A DNA stretch of 12,500 bases from Conus ventricosus (GCA_018398815.1 CM031610.1:28845710-28858209); one strand, 5' to 3'; shown: positions 1 to 8,480, numbered from the stretch's first letter. The notes: a model not told the origin generated them from the letters alone. Translations and numbers: made by a program.

Positions 1-240
1 GTTGATGCGGAGTGTGGTGGTTCGAGCGGCGTGAGGCAGAGTCACGATGAGTGGGAAGTCGCGGTTGTGCGTTGGGTTGTAGTGAGATTGGTGTTTCGAT
101 GTCTTCTAGAATAACATCTTTGATACTGGTGCAGCTGTGTTTTGCCTTAACACTGTTGCGATCATGAATTTTACCTTTGTTACCATTTTGCTCTGCAACA
201 CACATCGTGCCTCTCTTTCTTCCACTATTTACTTTCAGAT
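1..240. other. unassigned sequence
   Basis: Mixed-composition DNA with no convincing open frame, splice-linked coding segment or internal repeat that I can see on either strand. Confidence 0.4.
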
Positions 241-519
241 GTAGATAGAATACAGTAGTAGAAAGAAACTCGTGGAGAGGTGGCAGCAGAGAGCCCTCAG
301 AAGGAAGCCCCCTTCAAGCAAGTGTTTTCGGCCTTATCTCCTGACACTCTAGGGGGGTTGGGCCACACCCGGTTCATGACTCCGGATGTCCTCTGCTGCC
401 CCTTATTTTTTTTTCCCCATCTTAGGACGAGCCATGGCTGGGATTCGAACCCATGACCTCTGGACATGCTCATTTTCTACTTAATGACTCGCGCTTTAAC
501 CACTGAGCCACAGGGACAC
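241..519 (-). mobile_element. tRNA-derived SINE
   Basis: Read on the minus strand, the element begins near 519 with a tRNA-like head: TGGCTCAGTGG (A-box type, 500-510) followed about 50 bases later by GGTTCGAATCC (B-box type, 441-451). A T-arm-like stem (GGG, loop TTCGAAT, CCC) surrounds the B box, but the flanking arms do not form an acceptor stem, so this is not an intact tRNA gene. A tRNA-unrelated body follows, with an A-rich run (405-414 region) and a 10-bp inverted repeat GGCAGCAGAG (282-291) / CTCTGCTGCC (391-400). The 3' limit near 241 is a guess. The head starts about 20-40 bases past the end of the LINE on the same strand. Confidence 0.7.
441..510 (-). promoter_or_regulatory. internal RNA polymerase III boxes of SINE
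   Basis: An A box (500-510) and a B box (441-451), spaced as in tRNA genes, match the consensus TRGYNNARNNG and GWTCRANNC. In tRNA-derived SINEs these boxes drive pol III transcription. Whether this copy is still transcribed cannot be told from sequence. Confidence 0.6.
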
Positions 520-554
520 CTGATATTTGTAGGGAAATTAGCCTTATGAAGTTC

Positions 555-681
555 ACTTTTGTTCCTCCTTGACCAGATCCAGCTTGAACACCTCTCTGCC
601 GCTTCTGCCATTGCTTTCGGGCTTGGTTTTTTTCCTTCCCTGCAACTGAGAGCTGTTTCATGAGGCTGTATGCAGACGTTC
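555..681 (-). pseudogene. LINE C-terminal helix, frameshifted
   Basis: Beyond the TAG at 681-683 the expected C-terminal motifs appear split over two frames. A segment with TSAYSLMKQLSVAGKEKN is one frame away at about 680-630. After an A7 tract near 625-632, a further segment with AMAEAAERCSSWIWSRRN returns to the frame of the endonuclease. Two nearby single-base indels explain this. The tryptophan-containing helix is, from memory, the usual last motif of this REL-LINE group. Confidence 0.65.
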
Positions 682-1349
682 TACAAATCCCTGGCTCCAA
701 TTTCTGCAGTGAGGACTTTGACCTGATAGCCTTCTCTCCTCAGGCTGTTTGCCAGATCAGCATACTTTTCAGTCTTGTAGATTTGAGCTGCCTCCATTCT
801 GTTCTCATATGGCACCGTGAGCTCGATCATGATCAGCTGCTTGGTTGACTTAGAGTGGACTACTATGTCTGGTCTCATGCCACTCTTGCTGATGATCTCT
901 GGGTGACTCTTCCATTCTGGGAGGTCTGCAGTGCACTCCCAGTCATCTGCACCATCCAGCAGACTCTGCCTGCATGTTTCGAGTGGCACTGTTGTTCTTG
1001 GCCATGATTTGCTGCCTCCTGCCGTGAAGAATGTTGCGGGTGCTTTTGGAGTCCTGATTCTCCCTTTTGTGGTGTTGGTACTAGCCCAGACTACTTGTAC
1101 AATCTCTTTGAGCACTTGGTTGTGCCTCCATGTGTACCTTCCTTGAGCCAGGGCTACTTTACATGAGCTTAGAACATGCTCCACTGTTTGTTTTTCATGG
1201 CAGAGGGGGCATGCAGGATCGTCTGTTTTCCCCCACTTCACCAGGTTTGCATTTGAGGGCAGAAGGTCATATGCAGATTGAGAATGAAGCTGATCCTGAG
1301 AGGGGCCATGTGCCAATGCCATTCCAAGTTTGACTTCTTTGGAGTGCAT
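681..1349 (-). pseudogene. LINE CCHC knuckle and REL endonuclease
   Basis: The longest intact LINE segment, 222 codons ending in TAG at 681-683. Residues 47-63 are CPLCHEKQTVEHVLSSC, a C-x2-C-x7-H-x4-C knuckle found just before the endonuclease in R2-type elements, followed by YTWRHNQVL. Residues 159-182 carry RPDIVV, then IELTVPYE, the PD-(D/E) core (D161, E176) of the restriction-like endonuclease that nicks the target to prime reverse transcription. These catalytic residues are intact in this copy. The TAG falls before the conserved C-terminal helix, which continues in other frames down to about 560, so it is a break rather than the natural end. Confidence 0.88.
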
Positions 1350-2076
1350 TCTCCCACGTTGTCCATTGCCCTTGCTGGCTCTGCTGGACTGCTTTTTGGA
1401 GTCTTTTTTGGTCTTCTTCTTTCCTCATCTCTTGAATCATCATGTCTCTTTTGGCTTTTCCTTTGGCCTTTGACCACCATTCAGTTTTGGTCACCCCCAG
1501 TCCTTGTCTGTTGGTCTGTGTGTGTCCTGCTATTTCTCTGATCTTGAGACTTTCTTTTGCAGAATCCATCGCCTCTTGAACTTTCCATTTCTGCCTGTCT
1601 TCAGCTGGGGCTTGATTGCTTCTACCACCTTGTCTCCTGAGTCCTCCAGCATGCTTTGAAGTCTGATTTCCCTGCTTTGTATTCCTCCAGGATGGATTTC
1701 AGTGGTAGTTTGAGCTTTGCTTGGCGACAGTACAGCGCGATGTCAGTCAGACAGGGTGGGACACCAAGCCATTTCCTTGTGAACTTGTTGATTTTGGCTT
1801 CCGTTGCCTCCACTGTGCTGGTGCAGATGTCGTATATCATCAGAGGCCATAGGAGCTTTGGTATCAGCATGAACTGCAGACACCAGACCTTGTATTTGCC
1901 AGGGAGCCCACATGGTCAATGGTCTCCAAGCCTTCTTCCGCCATCTGCTTGGTTTCTTTTGCTCTTTGTGTGTCTTTCAGCGTATCATCATACCATCTTC
2001 CAAGGCTCTTGACTGGTTCTTCTGTGACTGATGGAATGGCCTGGTTGGCAACACTGAAGACCACAGATTCGGCCAC
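1267..2076 (-). pseudogene. LINE thumb and linker region
   Basis: Three successive frames cover the segment between the RT palm and the zinc knuckle. At 2076-1870: PSVTEEPVKSLGRWYDDTLKD, the conserved block after the palm. At 1870-1622: PKLLWPLMIYDI and KINKFTRKWLGVPPCLTDIALY, typical of RT-linker sequence in these LINEs. From about 1620 to 1285: a charged helical stretch ending in QQGQWTTWEN. The short block PLRISFILN before the knuckle is read in yet another frame near 1310-1285. The breaks near 1880, 1621 and 1285 leave no product. Confidence 0.78.
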
Positions 2077-2545
2077 TTTTTCCTTTCCTCAGTGAGAGAC
2101 TCCGTGATTTCTTTGGCTTGAACTTCATTCTGGATGAGGCAACTATGTCGTCCAGCCTCTCCAGCACATGACGTGTCTCGTCTTCTCTGGATGAAATCAC
2201 TGTAGTGTCATCCATGAAGGCCTTGAGAGGAGGCATCTTGTATCCATCGCCAAGGTCTGTTTGTCTCGCGTTGTTTGTTGCTGCTTTCAAGATGAGTTCC
2301 ATTGCCAGCACGAACAGTATCGGGGAAAATTGCACAGCCATTGCAATGCCCACTTCCAAGTTGATCCAATCAGTTGTGTACTCCTTGGTAGAGAACCGCA
2401 TTGAGAAGCATTGAAGTACTTCTTGAGCATGTCGCGGATGTTCTTTGGCACATGGTTACATCTCAAGAGCCAACTGTATCATCTCATGGGGCACAGATCC
2501 ATATGCATTTGCCAGATCAAGCCACACTACGTCCAGGTCTTCTTT
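1988..2545 (-). pseudogene. reverse transcriptase, catalytic palm (LINE)
   Basis: The palm is spread over three frames. At about 2545-2460 one frame reads VVWLDLANAYGSVPH, which holds the first catalytic aspartate block. At about 2457-2405 a second frame reads VPKNIRDMLKKYF. From 2401 a third frame carries LEVGI, SPILF and then FMDD (residues 62-65 of that segment, about 2217-2206), the second catalytic block; most RTs have YADD here, but FMDD is common in this LINE group. The block between LEVGI and SPILF reads AMAVQF instead of the usual glycine-cysteine turn, which looks like two compensating one-base indels. KPKKSRSLSLRKGK follows, then the frame decays before 2076. Confidence 0.85.
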
Positions 2546-3195
2546 TCTGTTTTTGCTTTTTGGATTGCGTCCCAGATCATTGTGGCGTGTTCTACACAGC
2601 CAGCCACGCCTGGGATGCCACCTTTCTGGACTGACACATCCAAGTACTTGTTTTCATCAGGTACTTGGTCAAGCCTTGCTGCCATGACAGAGAAGAAGAT
2701 TTTCCCTTCGACGTTCAGTAGTGATATTGGCCTGAACTGGCTGATGTCACTTGAGTTTTGCTCTTTGGGGATGTACACACCATCTGCCGTCATCCACTGG
2801 CCGCTGATCTTCTGGTTTCTCCAAGCCGATCGCAGCAGCCTGTGGAGCCACTCCAGCACCTTGGGACATTTTTTGTAAAGCTGGTAAGGTATTCCGTTTG
2901 GCCCTGGTGATGATTTGGCTCTGGCTTGTCGACCCACCTTCTTGATTTCCGCCAACGTTGGAGGCTTGCCATTGAACTGTTCCTCAGGGTTGGTTGGCCA
3001 CACCAGACCTTGAATGTCGAGTGGTGCTTTGCTCTGTGAGTCAGAGTATGTTTTCCTCAGATGCTGCTCAAGAACTCCTTTGTCCACACTTAGGGTCCCA
3101 GATTTTGGCTGCTCAAACAGTGTTCTGGCAAACTGGAAGGGGTCTCTGAAGAAGCGCTCTTGTGTCTTCTTATTTTTGCTCTTCCTCTTCCTCAA
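2545..3195 (-). pseudogene. reverse transcriptase, fingers part (LINE)
   Basis: About 217 codons open in one frame. Recognisable RT blocks include SSPGPNGIPYQLYKK (residues about 95-109 from 3195), the hallmark block of non-LTR RTs, and QFRPISLLNVEGKIFFSVMAARL, the following RT block. The basic start RKRKSKNKKTQERFF then DPFQFA matches the usual entry to the RT in REL-endonuclease LINEs. The frame is lost within an A-rich stretch near 2545, just before the first catalytic aspartate, which continues in another frame. Confidence 0.88.
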
Positions 3196-3597
3196 CAGAT
3201 TCCGCTTTGCTGAGGGCGCTGTGTTTTTCTTTCAGGATCTTCCCACAGTTTTTCCAAGCCTTGTTTTTCAGCTGGCAGTGCGGTCTTCATTTGCTTCTTG
3301 AGGTTGTTCTTTTGGACTCTGATCTTGTCCATCTTTTCTTGGCGTCTGGATTTCTTTGGAGGTGTTTTCTCTTTGGGTAGTTTTACTCCATAGGCGTCTC
3401 TACATGTGGCATACACAATGTCCCCATATGTGGCTAGTTTGTGTTCCAGGGTGCTTTTCCTGTCAGTGCGTCGAGTCTTTGGACGATTTTGCATCAGTTT
3501 CTCCCAATCTTCAGTTTCGTTTGCTCGTGGCAGGTTGAGTTTCAGGCGCCTGGCATCGAGGGCCTGTGCAAATTCCTCATCCGAACCAACAGTACAT
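3192..3597 (-). pseudogene. LINE pre-RT region
   Basis: An open minus-strand frame of about 130 codons, bounded upstream by a TAA at 3597-3599. It is lysine/arginine-rich and likely helical (for example QKNNLKKQMKTALP), as expected for the region just before the RT fingers of REL-type LINEs. The frame ends in TGA at 3192-3194. A second frame over the last 50 bases (beginning ILKEKHSALSKAE) carries the more family-like continuation, so a small indel lies at about 3230-3245, and another change is needed to enter the RT frame. No start codon or 5' UTR is identifiable. Confidence 0.7.
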
Positions 3598-3853
3598 TAA
3601 TATTGCGCTAACATACATATCTTTCCCTCCCCCCCCCCCCCCCAACTCCTTGCACCCCCTACATATACAAGCGTACACACGCAGACACACGCGCGTGAGC
3701 GCGAGCACGGAACAGATTCACACGCACTCACTCACATGCACACTCACTCAAACGCGCATACACCCGTGATCCCCACATCCGCGCACGTAATTTTGATATC
3801 ATTAGATCACGACTAGACTTATAAAACATTATCCGAAAGGACAAGAAAGAGGT
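3598..3853. repeat. poly-C and degenerate CA-rich DNA
   Basis: Holds a 15-base C run (3629-3643) and a degenerate CA/CACT-rich tract (about 3670-3770). No coding signal is visible. It separates the truncated LINE from the sequence near the possible last kinase exon. Confidence 0.75.
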
Positions 3854-3902
3854 AAAAAAAAAAAAGGGGGGGGGGGGGGGGGGGGGGGGGGGGGTGGGGG
3901 GG
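3854..3902 (+). repeat. A12 then G-run homopolymers
   Basis: Twelve A (3854-3865) run directly into 29 G (3866-3894), a single T and seven more G. A-run followed by G-run recurs near 7496-7565 and 8813-8834. Confidence 0.95.
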
Positions 3903-4074
3903 TCAAACACAATAAGAGAGACGAAATCTATTTGACTCACAATACATGACACACAAGCTGAAGGCCAAGGACTGGATGGGATAGTTTGGGAATGAAAGGG
4001 GCGTGTAGATTCTGTTCCGAACCTGTTTGCATGGACAGGGTTGAACAACTGTTTCAACAAGATGCTGCCACTCC

Positions 4075-4163
4075 TCAGCCCTCCACTGACACTCCCAATG
4101 CTTCAGGCAACGCTTTCGTGAACGTTTCATCGGTAGGTGGCGCACAACTGAACAGCCGCACAC
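4075..4163 (-). CDS. possible terminal exon of the kinase gene
   Basis: A tentative exon. The preceding exon ends at 4788 leaving one base of a codon. A CAG acceptor at 4166-4164 followed by GT and then whole codons restores phase, giving 28 codons (VRLFSCAPPTDETF..., ending GVSVEG) and a TGA at 4075-4077. Against it: the polypyrimidine tract is poor, the peptide matches no AGC C-tail motif that I know (no hydrophobic motif FxxF), no AATAAA is visible downstream on the minus strand, and a longer plus-strand frame (3986-4279, also unrecognised) overlaps. Other acceptors with the same phase exist, for example TCTGCAG at 4671-4665. Treat as a candidate only. Confidence 0.25.
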
Positions 4164-4787
4164 CTGCCAGGCCCGAGTATCACAGAGTTCTATCTTTGGG
4201 TCGTCTGAAAGATAATGTGTTTGGGAACAATTCTCAAGTCATCCCTGAACTGAGTGCGGGGAGGGGGAGCCAAATTTAGGGCGATGGCAGTGGCAGGATG
4301 TGTTCATGTTATTGACAGTGTTACGGGTTGTATCAAGATGTGCTTGCATCGCCGTGGGGCATATCTTGGGCACGTTTTAGAAAGGGCATGAAACAAAAAG
4401 CTCCTCGACACTCAGGCCGAAATTTAGGGCCCTTGTGCAATGGGCACAAACTATGCTGTTGTGCGTAAGGCAATGTGACTGTCATCGACGTTTTGATGGG
4501 CCATATCATGGGGGGGGGGGGGGGGGGGGGGGGGGGGGAAGGGGGGGGGGCACTCTGTATGATTCATCCTTAACAATGGCATAGATAAACAAGTGATATG
4601 TGCTTCAGGATCAGTTTCATTACAACCCACCCAATCCCACAGAATCCTTTCAGAGCTGGACATGTACCTGCAGATTGGGGTCAAATATTAAAATGTGCAC
4701 TCAGCCTTCTCTTCCAAGCACACCACATACCTGCATCAAGAAGCTCTGCTATTCTAACATGAGTTTTTTGTCCACCTTTATGTGTAC
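4164..4787 (-). other. probable intron or 3' flank, with G run
   Basis: The sequence after the donor at 4787-4786 contains a G tract at 4510-4550, interrupted once by AA at 4539-4540. No convincing exon is seen. A short CAG-bounded stretch near 4664-4630 is phase-compatible, but its peptide is unrecognised. Confidence 0.5.
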
Positions 4788-4929
4788 CTGAGCGAGGGAT
4801 GTAGGGAGGAGTATAGAGCCGCTTCTCCATCCTGTCCCAGACCACATCGCAGAAGAATGGATGGGCTTTCATGGCATCGTCTGAGTCTTCTTCGTATCCC
4901 AAGCGGCATTTCTGGTTCTTCTGAAGCAG
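4788..4929 (-). CDS. AGC kinase exon: subdomain XI and start of C-tail
   Basis: The exon is 142 nt. Its acceptor is TTGCAG (G at 4930) and its donor is TCAG|GTACAC (GT at 4787-4786). It starts in phase 0 and leaves one base. It encodes LLQKNQKCRLGYEE, the LLxKxxxxRLG block of subdomain XI with the arginine that ties the C-lobe together, then AMKAHPFF (the KxHPFF block) and WDRMEKRLYTPPYIPR, where the PPxxP motif begins the AGC C-terminal tail. It joins the previous exon (...SLCKA) exactly. The DR-SDDAMKAHPFF pattern and the tail resemble GRK and RSK/PKG-type AGC kinases; I do not assign a subfamily. Such kinases phosphorylate serine/threonine in signalling proteins, in the cytosol or at membranes. 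Confidence 0.9.
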
Positions 4930-5243
4930 CTGCAACCACACCATCCATACATCACATACGGGAGGCCGGCCACTGGCTCTTGTCTCACCAAGTCTAAGAG
5001 ACAGCAGCAGAGTGTGTCATGTCATTCGGTCACTTCAGTGTGATGGGTGCTGGTGCCGTGAGACTACCCATTAAAGGAGACCTTTCTCTAGAGACGGATC
5101 ACCGCGGTGATATTCATTGGTAGTGCCTGTTTCGGGTTGATAAACACACAGGTAAAGGAACGTTGCGTATAGCCCAGCCGACCGCCAATGGCCATATCAG
5201 GGCTGGATAAACACACAACACACCGCTGTTAGCCTATCTACTG

Positions 5244-5316
5244 ATGATAATGGTTTCATCACGGAGGCTGGCCAGACTGGGTGAGCTGCTGTTGCTGCTG
5301 CTGCTGCCTCTTGTGC
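5244..5316 (+). repeat. short CTG/TGC tract
   Basis: An imperfect CTGTTGCTGCTGCTGCTGC tract at about 5287-5307 in otherwise non-repetitive intron DNA. The open frame across it is leucine-rich only because of the repeat. Confidence 0.6.
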
Positions 5317-5511
5317 TACTCCTGCTCATTCTCTTATTCCTGGTATCATGCTACACAGTTACCATTGTACACAACAGACACACCGCCACTGTGCAGTGTA
5401 GCCTATTGTATCACTATATATACCTTCTTCTCTTTCTTTTTCATCTGAGTGAAGTTTTTTTTTTTTTTAATAGAATGATTGAATTTGAATGTTCTTGTTA
5501 TCGGTGATATT

Positions 5512-5703
5512 ACCACAACAACAACAGCAACTACTACAAGTGCTGTTACTCTTACCATTGCTGCTGCCACTGTTACTGCTACTACTGCTGCTGCTGCTGT
5601 TGCTGCTACTACCGCTACTGCTATTGCTACTACTACTACTATTACTACTACTATTATTACTACTACTACTGCTGCTGCTGCTCTTTTTTCTACTATTGTT
5701 GCA
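5512..5703. repeat. compound CAA/CTA/CTG microsatellite
   Basis: Runs of (CAA), (ACT), (TGC) and (TTA) triplets with single-base variants. All are in one register, so all three frames give long low-complexity poly-L, poly-T or poly-V translations. These are not genes. Confidence 0.93.
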
Positions 5704-5819
5704 GCTATTTTCAGTACTTCTGCGAAGTAAGTGTTCTGTTTTGTTCTATCCATGTAGCCTCCTTTCAGAATAAAAGCTTATATTTTGAATTTTTTGTCGT
5801 TGTAGCGGCTAGTAATAGT

Positions 5820-5821
5820 CA

Positions 5822-5883
<62 letters not shown>

Positions 5884-6310
5884 CAACTGCTGCTGCTATT
5901 GCTGCTGTTGCTGTTGCTACTACTACTACTACTACAACTACTACTACTACTGTTACTACTACAGCTAAAACTGTTGCTGTTACTTTTACTGTTACAACAG
6001 CAACAACAATGGAAAATACCACTACTTCTGCTACTACTGTTGCTGTTACTATTACAACAACAAGAATAACAACAGATACTACTACTTCTACTTCTACTAC
6101 TACTACTACTACTACTACTGCTACTGCTGCTGCTGCTGCTACAGCTACTACTACTACTACTACTACTACTACTGATGTTACAGATAATAATGACGATAGA
6201 ATGTCACTGCTACTTCTAGAACTACGGCTGCTAATATCTTCCTGTAGCTGATACTGCTACAGCTATTGTTGCTGGTGCTGCTCTTGCTGCTGCTACAACA
6301 ACCGCCGCTG
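5820..6310. repeat. compound ACT/CTG microsatellite, about 490 bp
   Basis: A pure (ACT)n stretch at about 5823-5882 is followed by alternating blocks of GCT, ACT, GTT, CAA and TGC triplets, including a second purer block near 6096-6175. It lies wholly inside the kinase intron and ends about 140 bp from the exon donor. Confidence 0.93.
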
Positions 6311-6451
6311 CTGCGACAACCAACAGTTGCTGACGCTGCTTGCTACTGGTGCGTTACGCTGTTGTTGCCACCACCATAACTACACACTACTATTGCACAA
6401 AGCCGATGCAGAAGCCAGAAACCCCAGACCCAGCAAGTGGGCAACACTTAC

Positions 6452-6559
6452 AGCCTTACACAGGGACACGGCCTGCTCGCTGAGGCCTTTGTGGTACTTC
6501 TCCTTCTCCACCGTGACCGACTTGAACACGTCCACCCTCGTCTTACCCCGAAACGGCAC
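6452..6559 (-). CDS. AGC kinase exon: IX-XI linker
   Basis: The exon is 108 nt, 36 codons, phase 0 at both ends. Its acceptor has a clear pyrimidine tract and TGTGCAG (G at 6560). Its donor is GCT|GTAAGT (GT at 6451-6450), an excellent match. It encodes VPFRGKTRVDVFKSVTVEK, then KYHKGLSEQAVSLCKA. The PF motif just after the GE that ends the previous exon is the conserved PFxG of subdomain IX, and LSEQAVSLCK is the helix before the RLG block (LSxxAxxLxxxLL). It fits between its neighbours in sequence, order and phase. The PFRGK and SEQAxSLCK wording is GRK-like, which is a family impression and not a search result. Confidence 0.9.
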
Positions 6560-6601
6560 CTGCACAGCACAGGAAAGGACAACAACGAGGGTAACTGGAA
6601 A

Positions 6602-6666
6602 TGGTAATGACGGCGATGACAATGATGATGATGATGATGATAATAATGATGAAAATGATGAAGATA
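6602..6666 (+). repeat. GAT/AAT microsatellite
   Basis: Imperfect (GAT)n with AAT variants, about 40 bp upstream of the exon acceptor on the gene's strand, beyond its pyrimidine tract. Confidence 0.9.
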
Positions 6667-6759
6667 AAACATAACAACTAAACAACGTTTTATATTATTC
6701 TGTATTATCTGTGAGTCACACAGGTGCCGAACAGACCACCTGTGAGCGTAGTCGAAGTG

Positions 6760-6808
6760 CGTGTGTGTGGGGGGTGGGGGTGGGGGTGGGGGAGTGGGGG
6801 GGGGGGGG
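6760..6808 (+). repeat. G-rich, quadruplex-capable tract
   Basis: GT repeat followed by repeated GGGGGT units and a G8-G10 run. Several runs of four or more G lie close together on the plus strand; the kinase pre-mRNA would carry the C-rich complement. Confidence 0.85.
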
Positions 6809-6872
6809 TCGCTGTCTGAAGACACGGCTTTTGACGTGGCTATTATATTGAGCAATGCTTGACCTCACGCGG

Positions 6873-6917
6873 CTTTTCTTCTTCTTCTTCTTCTTCTACT
6901 TCTTCTTCTTCTTCTTA
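6873..6917 (+). repeat. TTC microsatellite
   Basis: (TTC)n with one TAC interruption, followed by short CATT units. Confidence 0.95.
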
Positions 6918-7089
6918 ATTCATTCATTTTTTAAAAAGATTTTGATGACCAACAGAATACCGATAGGGATTGTGGGATCTTCAACTTGCAGTGTATGATC
7001 GGAGTGCATGTGCACTTGAGAAGAAGGGAGAAAAGGAGAGGGTAGGGGGTGAGGACGTGAAGGATATATAGAAAGAGGGGTAGGTGCGT

Positions 7090-7256
7090 GGGAGAGAAGG
7101 GGTGGGACAGCGACGGACAGGTGCTAGCAGGTTTGCACCTGTGTTTACTTGGGAGACAAGAACAAAATCTGGTACGCCTTTGACAACTCAGACTCGAGCC
7201 TGGAATCTGCATGCTGAGAATCCAGCACTCTAACCACGTAGACACTGCCTCGTCAA
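7090..7256 (-). mobile_element. tRNA-derived SINE head
   Basis: On the minus strand GGCAGTGTCTACGTGGTTAG (A-box region, about 7247-7228) is followed by GGCTCGAGTCTGA (B-box like, about 7201-7189), spaced like a tRNA. The body downstream (on the minus strand, towards 7090) is unlike that of the SINE at 241-519, so it is a different family. The 3' limit is not defined. Confidence 0.6.
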
Positions 7257-7290
7257 TATCAACAATACAAGCAAGAACAATGACTTTATC

Positions 7291-7391
7291 ATCACAAAGG
7301 TCGTCGTTATCATCATCATCGTTATGATCGTCATCATCGTTTCCATCATCATCATCATCATCATCATCACTATCATTATCATCATCATCAT
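7291..7391 (+). repeat. CAT microsatellite
   Basis: Imperfect (ATC)n with CGT and TAT variants. Confidence 0.95.
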
Positions 7392-7497
7392 AACTAGAAG
7401 TGCTCTTGTGAGAGCGCAGGCTTCTGCCAAGACGGAGCGAATGCTAGATCTGCCTTTTGATCTGAATTCGGGCCAAAATGTAATGACTAAAAGAAGG

Positions 7498-7505
<8 letters not shown>

Positions 7506-7565
<60 letters not shown>
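7506..7565 (+). repeat. 60-base uninterrupted G run
   Basis: Sixty consecutive G after the purine-rich lead AAAGAAGGAGAAAAGA. It lies 60-70 bp from the start of Helentron-like copy 1. The exact length should be distrusted because sequencing and polishing handle such tracts badly. Confidence 0.95.
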
Positions 7566-7566
<1 letters not shown>

Positions 7567-7633
7567 GTGGATCGTTCGTTGTAACATGGGAGAAAAAAAA
7601 ACAGGGTCCGTAGATAGGCCGTTGCGTCTTTTT

Positions 7634-7664
7634 GTACTCCCAGTTCTTATAGAACAGGGAGTAC
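7634..7664. other. left-end hairpin of copy 1
   Basis: GTACTCCCAGTTCT, loop TAT, AGAACAGGGAGTAC: a 14-bp stem with one A-A mismatch and a 3-nt loop. The left arm doubles as the subterminal inverted repeat, so it can pair either locally or with the right end at 8491-8502. Confidence 0.9.
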
Positions 7665-7765
7665 TTTACAATGGGAACGAAGAAATGCTGTCTGTGTTTG
7701 TGTCTGTCCGTCCGTCCGTCCGTGGTCAAAATGTGTTCCACTCGCTCCAGACAAAACTACTGGGC

Positions 7766-8480
7766 CGATCTTTCTGAAATTTATAGGTATGTTCATTATG
7801 GGTCACGGATGATGCCCGATGTGTTATTTTACCATTATGGCCGTTGCTAACGGCTATAATGGCCCATAACGGTTTTTCTTCTTTATGGAATATCTTAGAA
7901 AGTACTTGATCGATCTCTCTGAAAATTTGTAGGCATGTTCATTATGGGTCATGGATGATGCCCGATGTGTTATTTTACCGTTTATACCGTTACTAACGGC
8001 CTATAACGGCCCATAACGGCTTTTCTTCTTTATAGAATATCTCAGAAAGTACTTGGCCGATCTTTCTGAAAATTTGTAGGTACGTTCATTACGGGTCACG
8101 GATTATGCCCGATGTGTTATTTCACCGTTATAGCCGTCACTAACGGCTATAACGGCCCATAACGGCTTTCCTTCTTTATGGAATATCTCAGAAAGTACTT
8201 TGCCGATCCTTCTGAAAATTTGTAGGTATGTTCATTATGGGCTATGGATCATGCCCGATGTTTTATTTTACCGTTATATCCGTTACTAACGGCTATAACG
8301 GCCCATAACGGTTTTCTTCTTTATGGACAATCTCAGAAAGTAATTAGCCGATCTTTCTGAAAATTTGTAGGTATGTTCATTATGGATCACAGATGATGGC
8401 CGATGTTTACCAGAATAGCCGTTACTAACAGCTATAACGGCCCAAAACGGTTTTTCCTCTTTATGGAATATCTCACGCGT
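7766..8480 (+). repeat. 146-bp tandem array, copy 1
   Basis: GTTCATTATG-type anchors occur at 7791, 7937, 8084, 8230 and 8375, giving periods of 146, 147, 146 and 145. Each monomer runs from CCGATCTTTCTGAAAATTTG through the CCGTTA/TAACGG palindrome to TATGGAATATCTCAGAAAG. The last monomer is a shortened variant with GTTTACCAGAATA replacing part of the palindrome's left flank. Confidence 0.95.

Larger units (their letters stand above)
540..3597 (-). mobile_element. 5'-truncated LINE with restriction-like endonuclease
   Basis: This is a degenerate non-LTR retrotransposon on the minus strand, with conserved blocks in the expected order: a basic pre-RT region (3597-3195), reverse transcriptase (about 3195-1990), a thumb/linker region (about 2076-1267), a CCHC knuckle and a PD-E restriction-like endonuclease (1349-681), and a conserved tryptophan-rich C-terminal helix (about 640-560). 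A C-terminal CCHC plus REL-type endonuclease, with no apurinic endonuclease upstream, is the architecture of the R2/NeSL/R4-type LINE superclade; the exact clade is not resolved. The reading frame changes about ten times, so the copy is dead. At the 5' side the frame is stopped near 3597 just before simple-repeat DNA, which fits 5' truncation during target-primed reverse transcription. It lies downstream of the kinase exons on the same strand. Confidence 0.88.
4930..6451 (-). other. kinase intron, 1522 bp
   Basis: Bounded by the donor GTAAGT (6451-6446) and the acceptor TTGCAG (4935-4930). The first part (4990-5240) is unrecognised and has two copies of GGxTGATAAACACACA-like sequence (about 5137 and 5204). 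The remainder is largely triplet repeats, annotated separately. Confidence 0.8.

Noticed and set aside
441..519. Functional tRNA gene
   Set aside because: A and B boxes are present but the acceptor arms do not pair and the T stem has a mismatch; a SINE body follows.
3986..4279. Plus-strand 97-codon frame with mixed composition
   Set aside because: No recognisable motif or splice-linked partner; it overlaps the tentative minus-strand terminal exon. Kept only as an alternative.
5403..6251. Long open frames encoding poly-leucine, poly-threonine and poly-valine proteins on both strands
   Set aside because: They are translations of triplet microsatellites that lack stops in several frames at once; no domain or start context.
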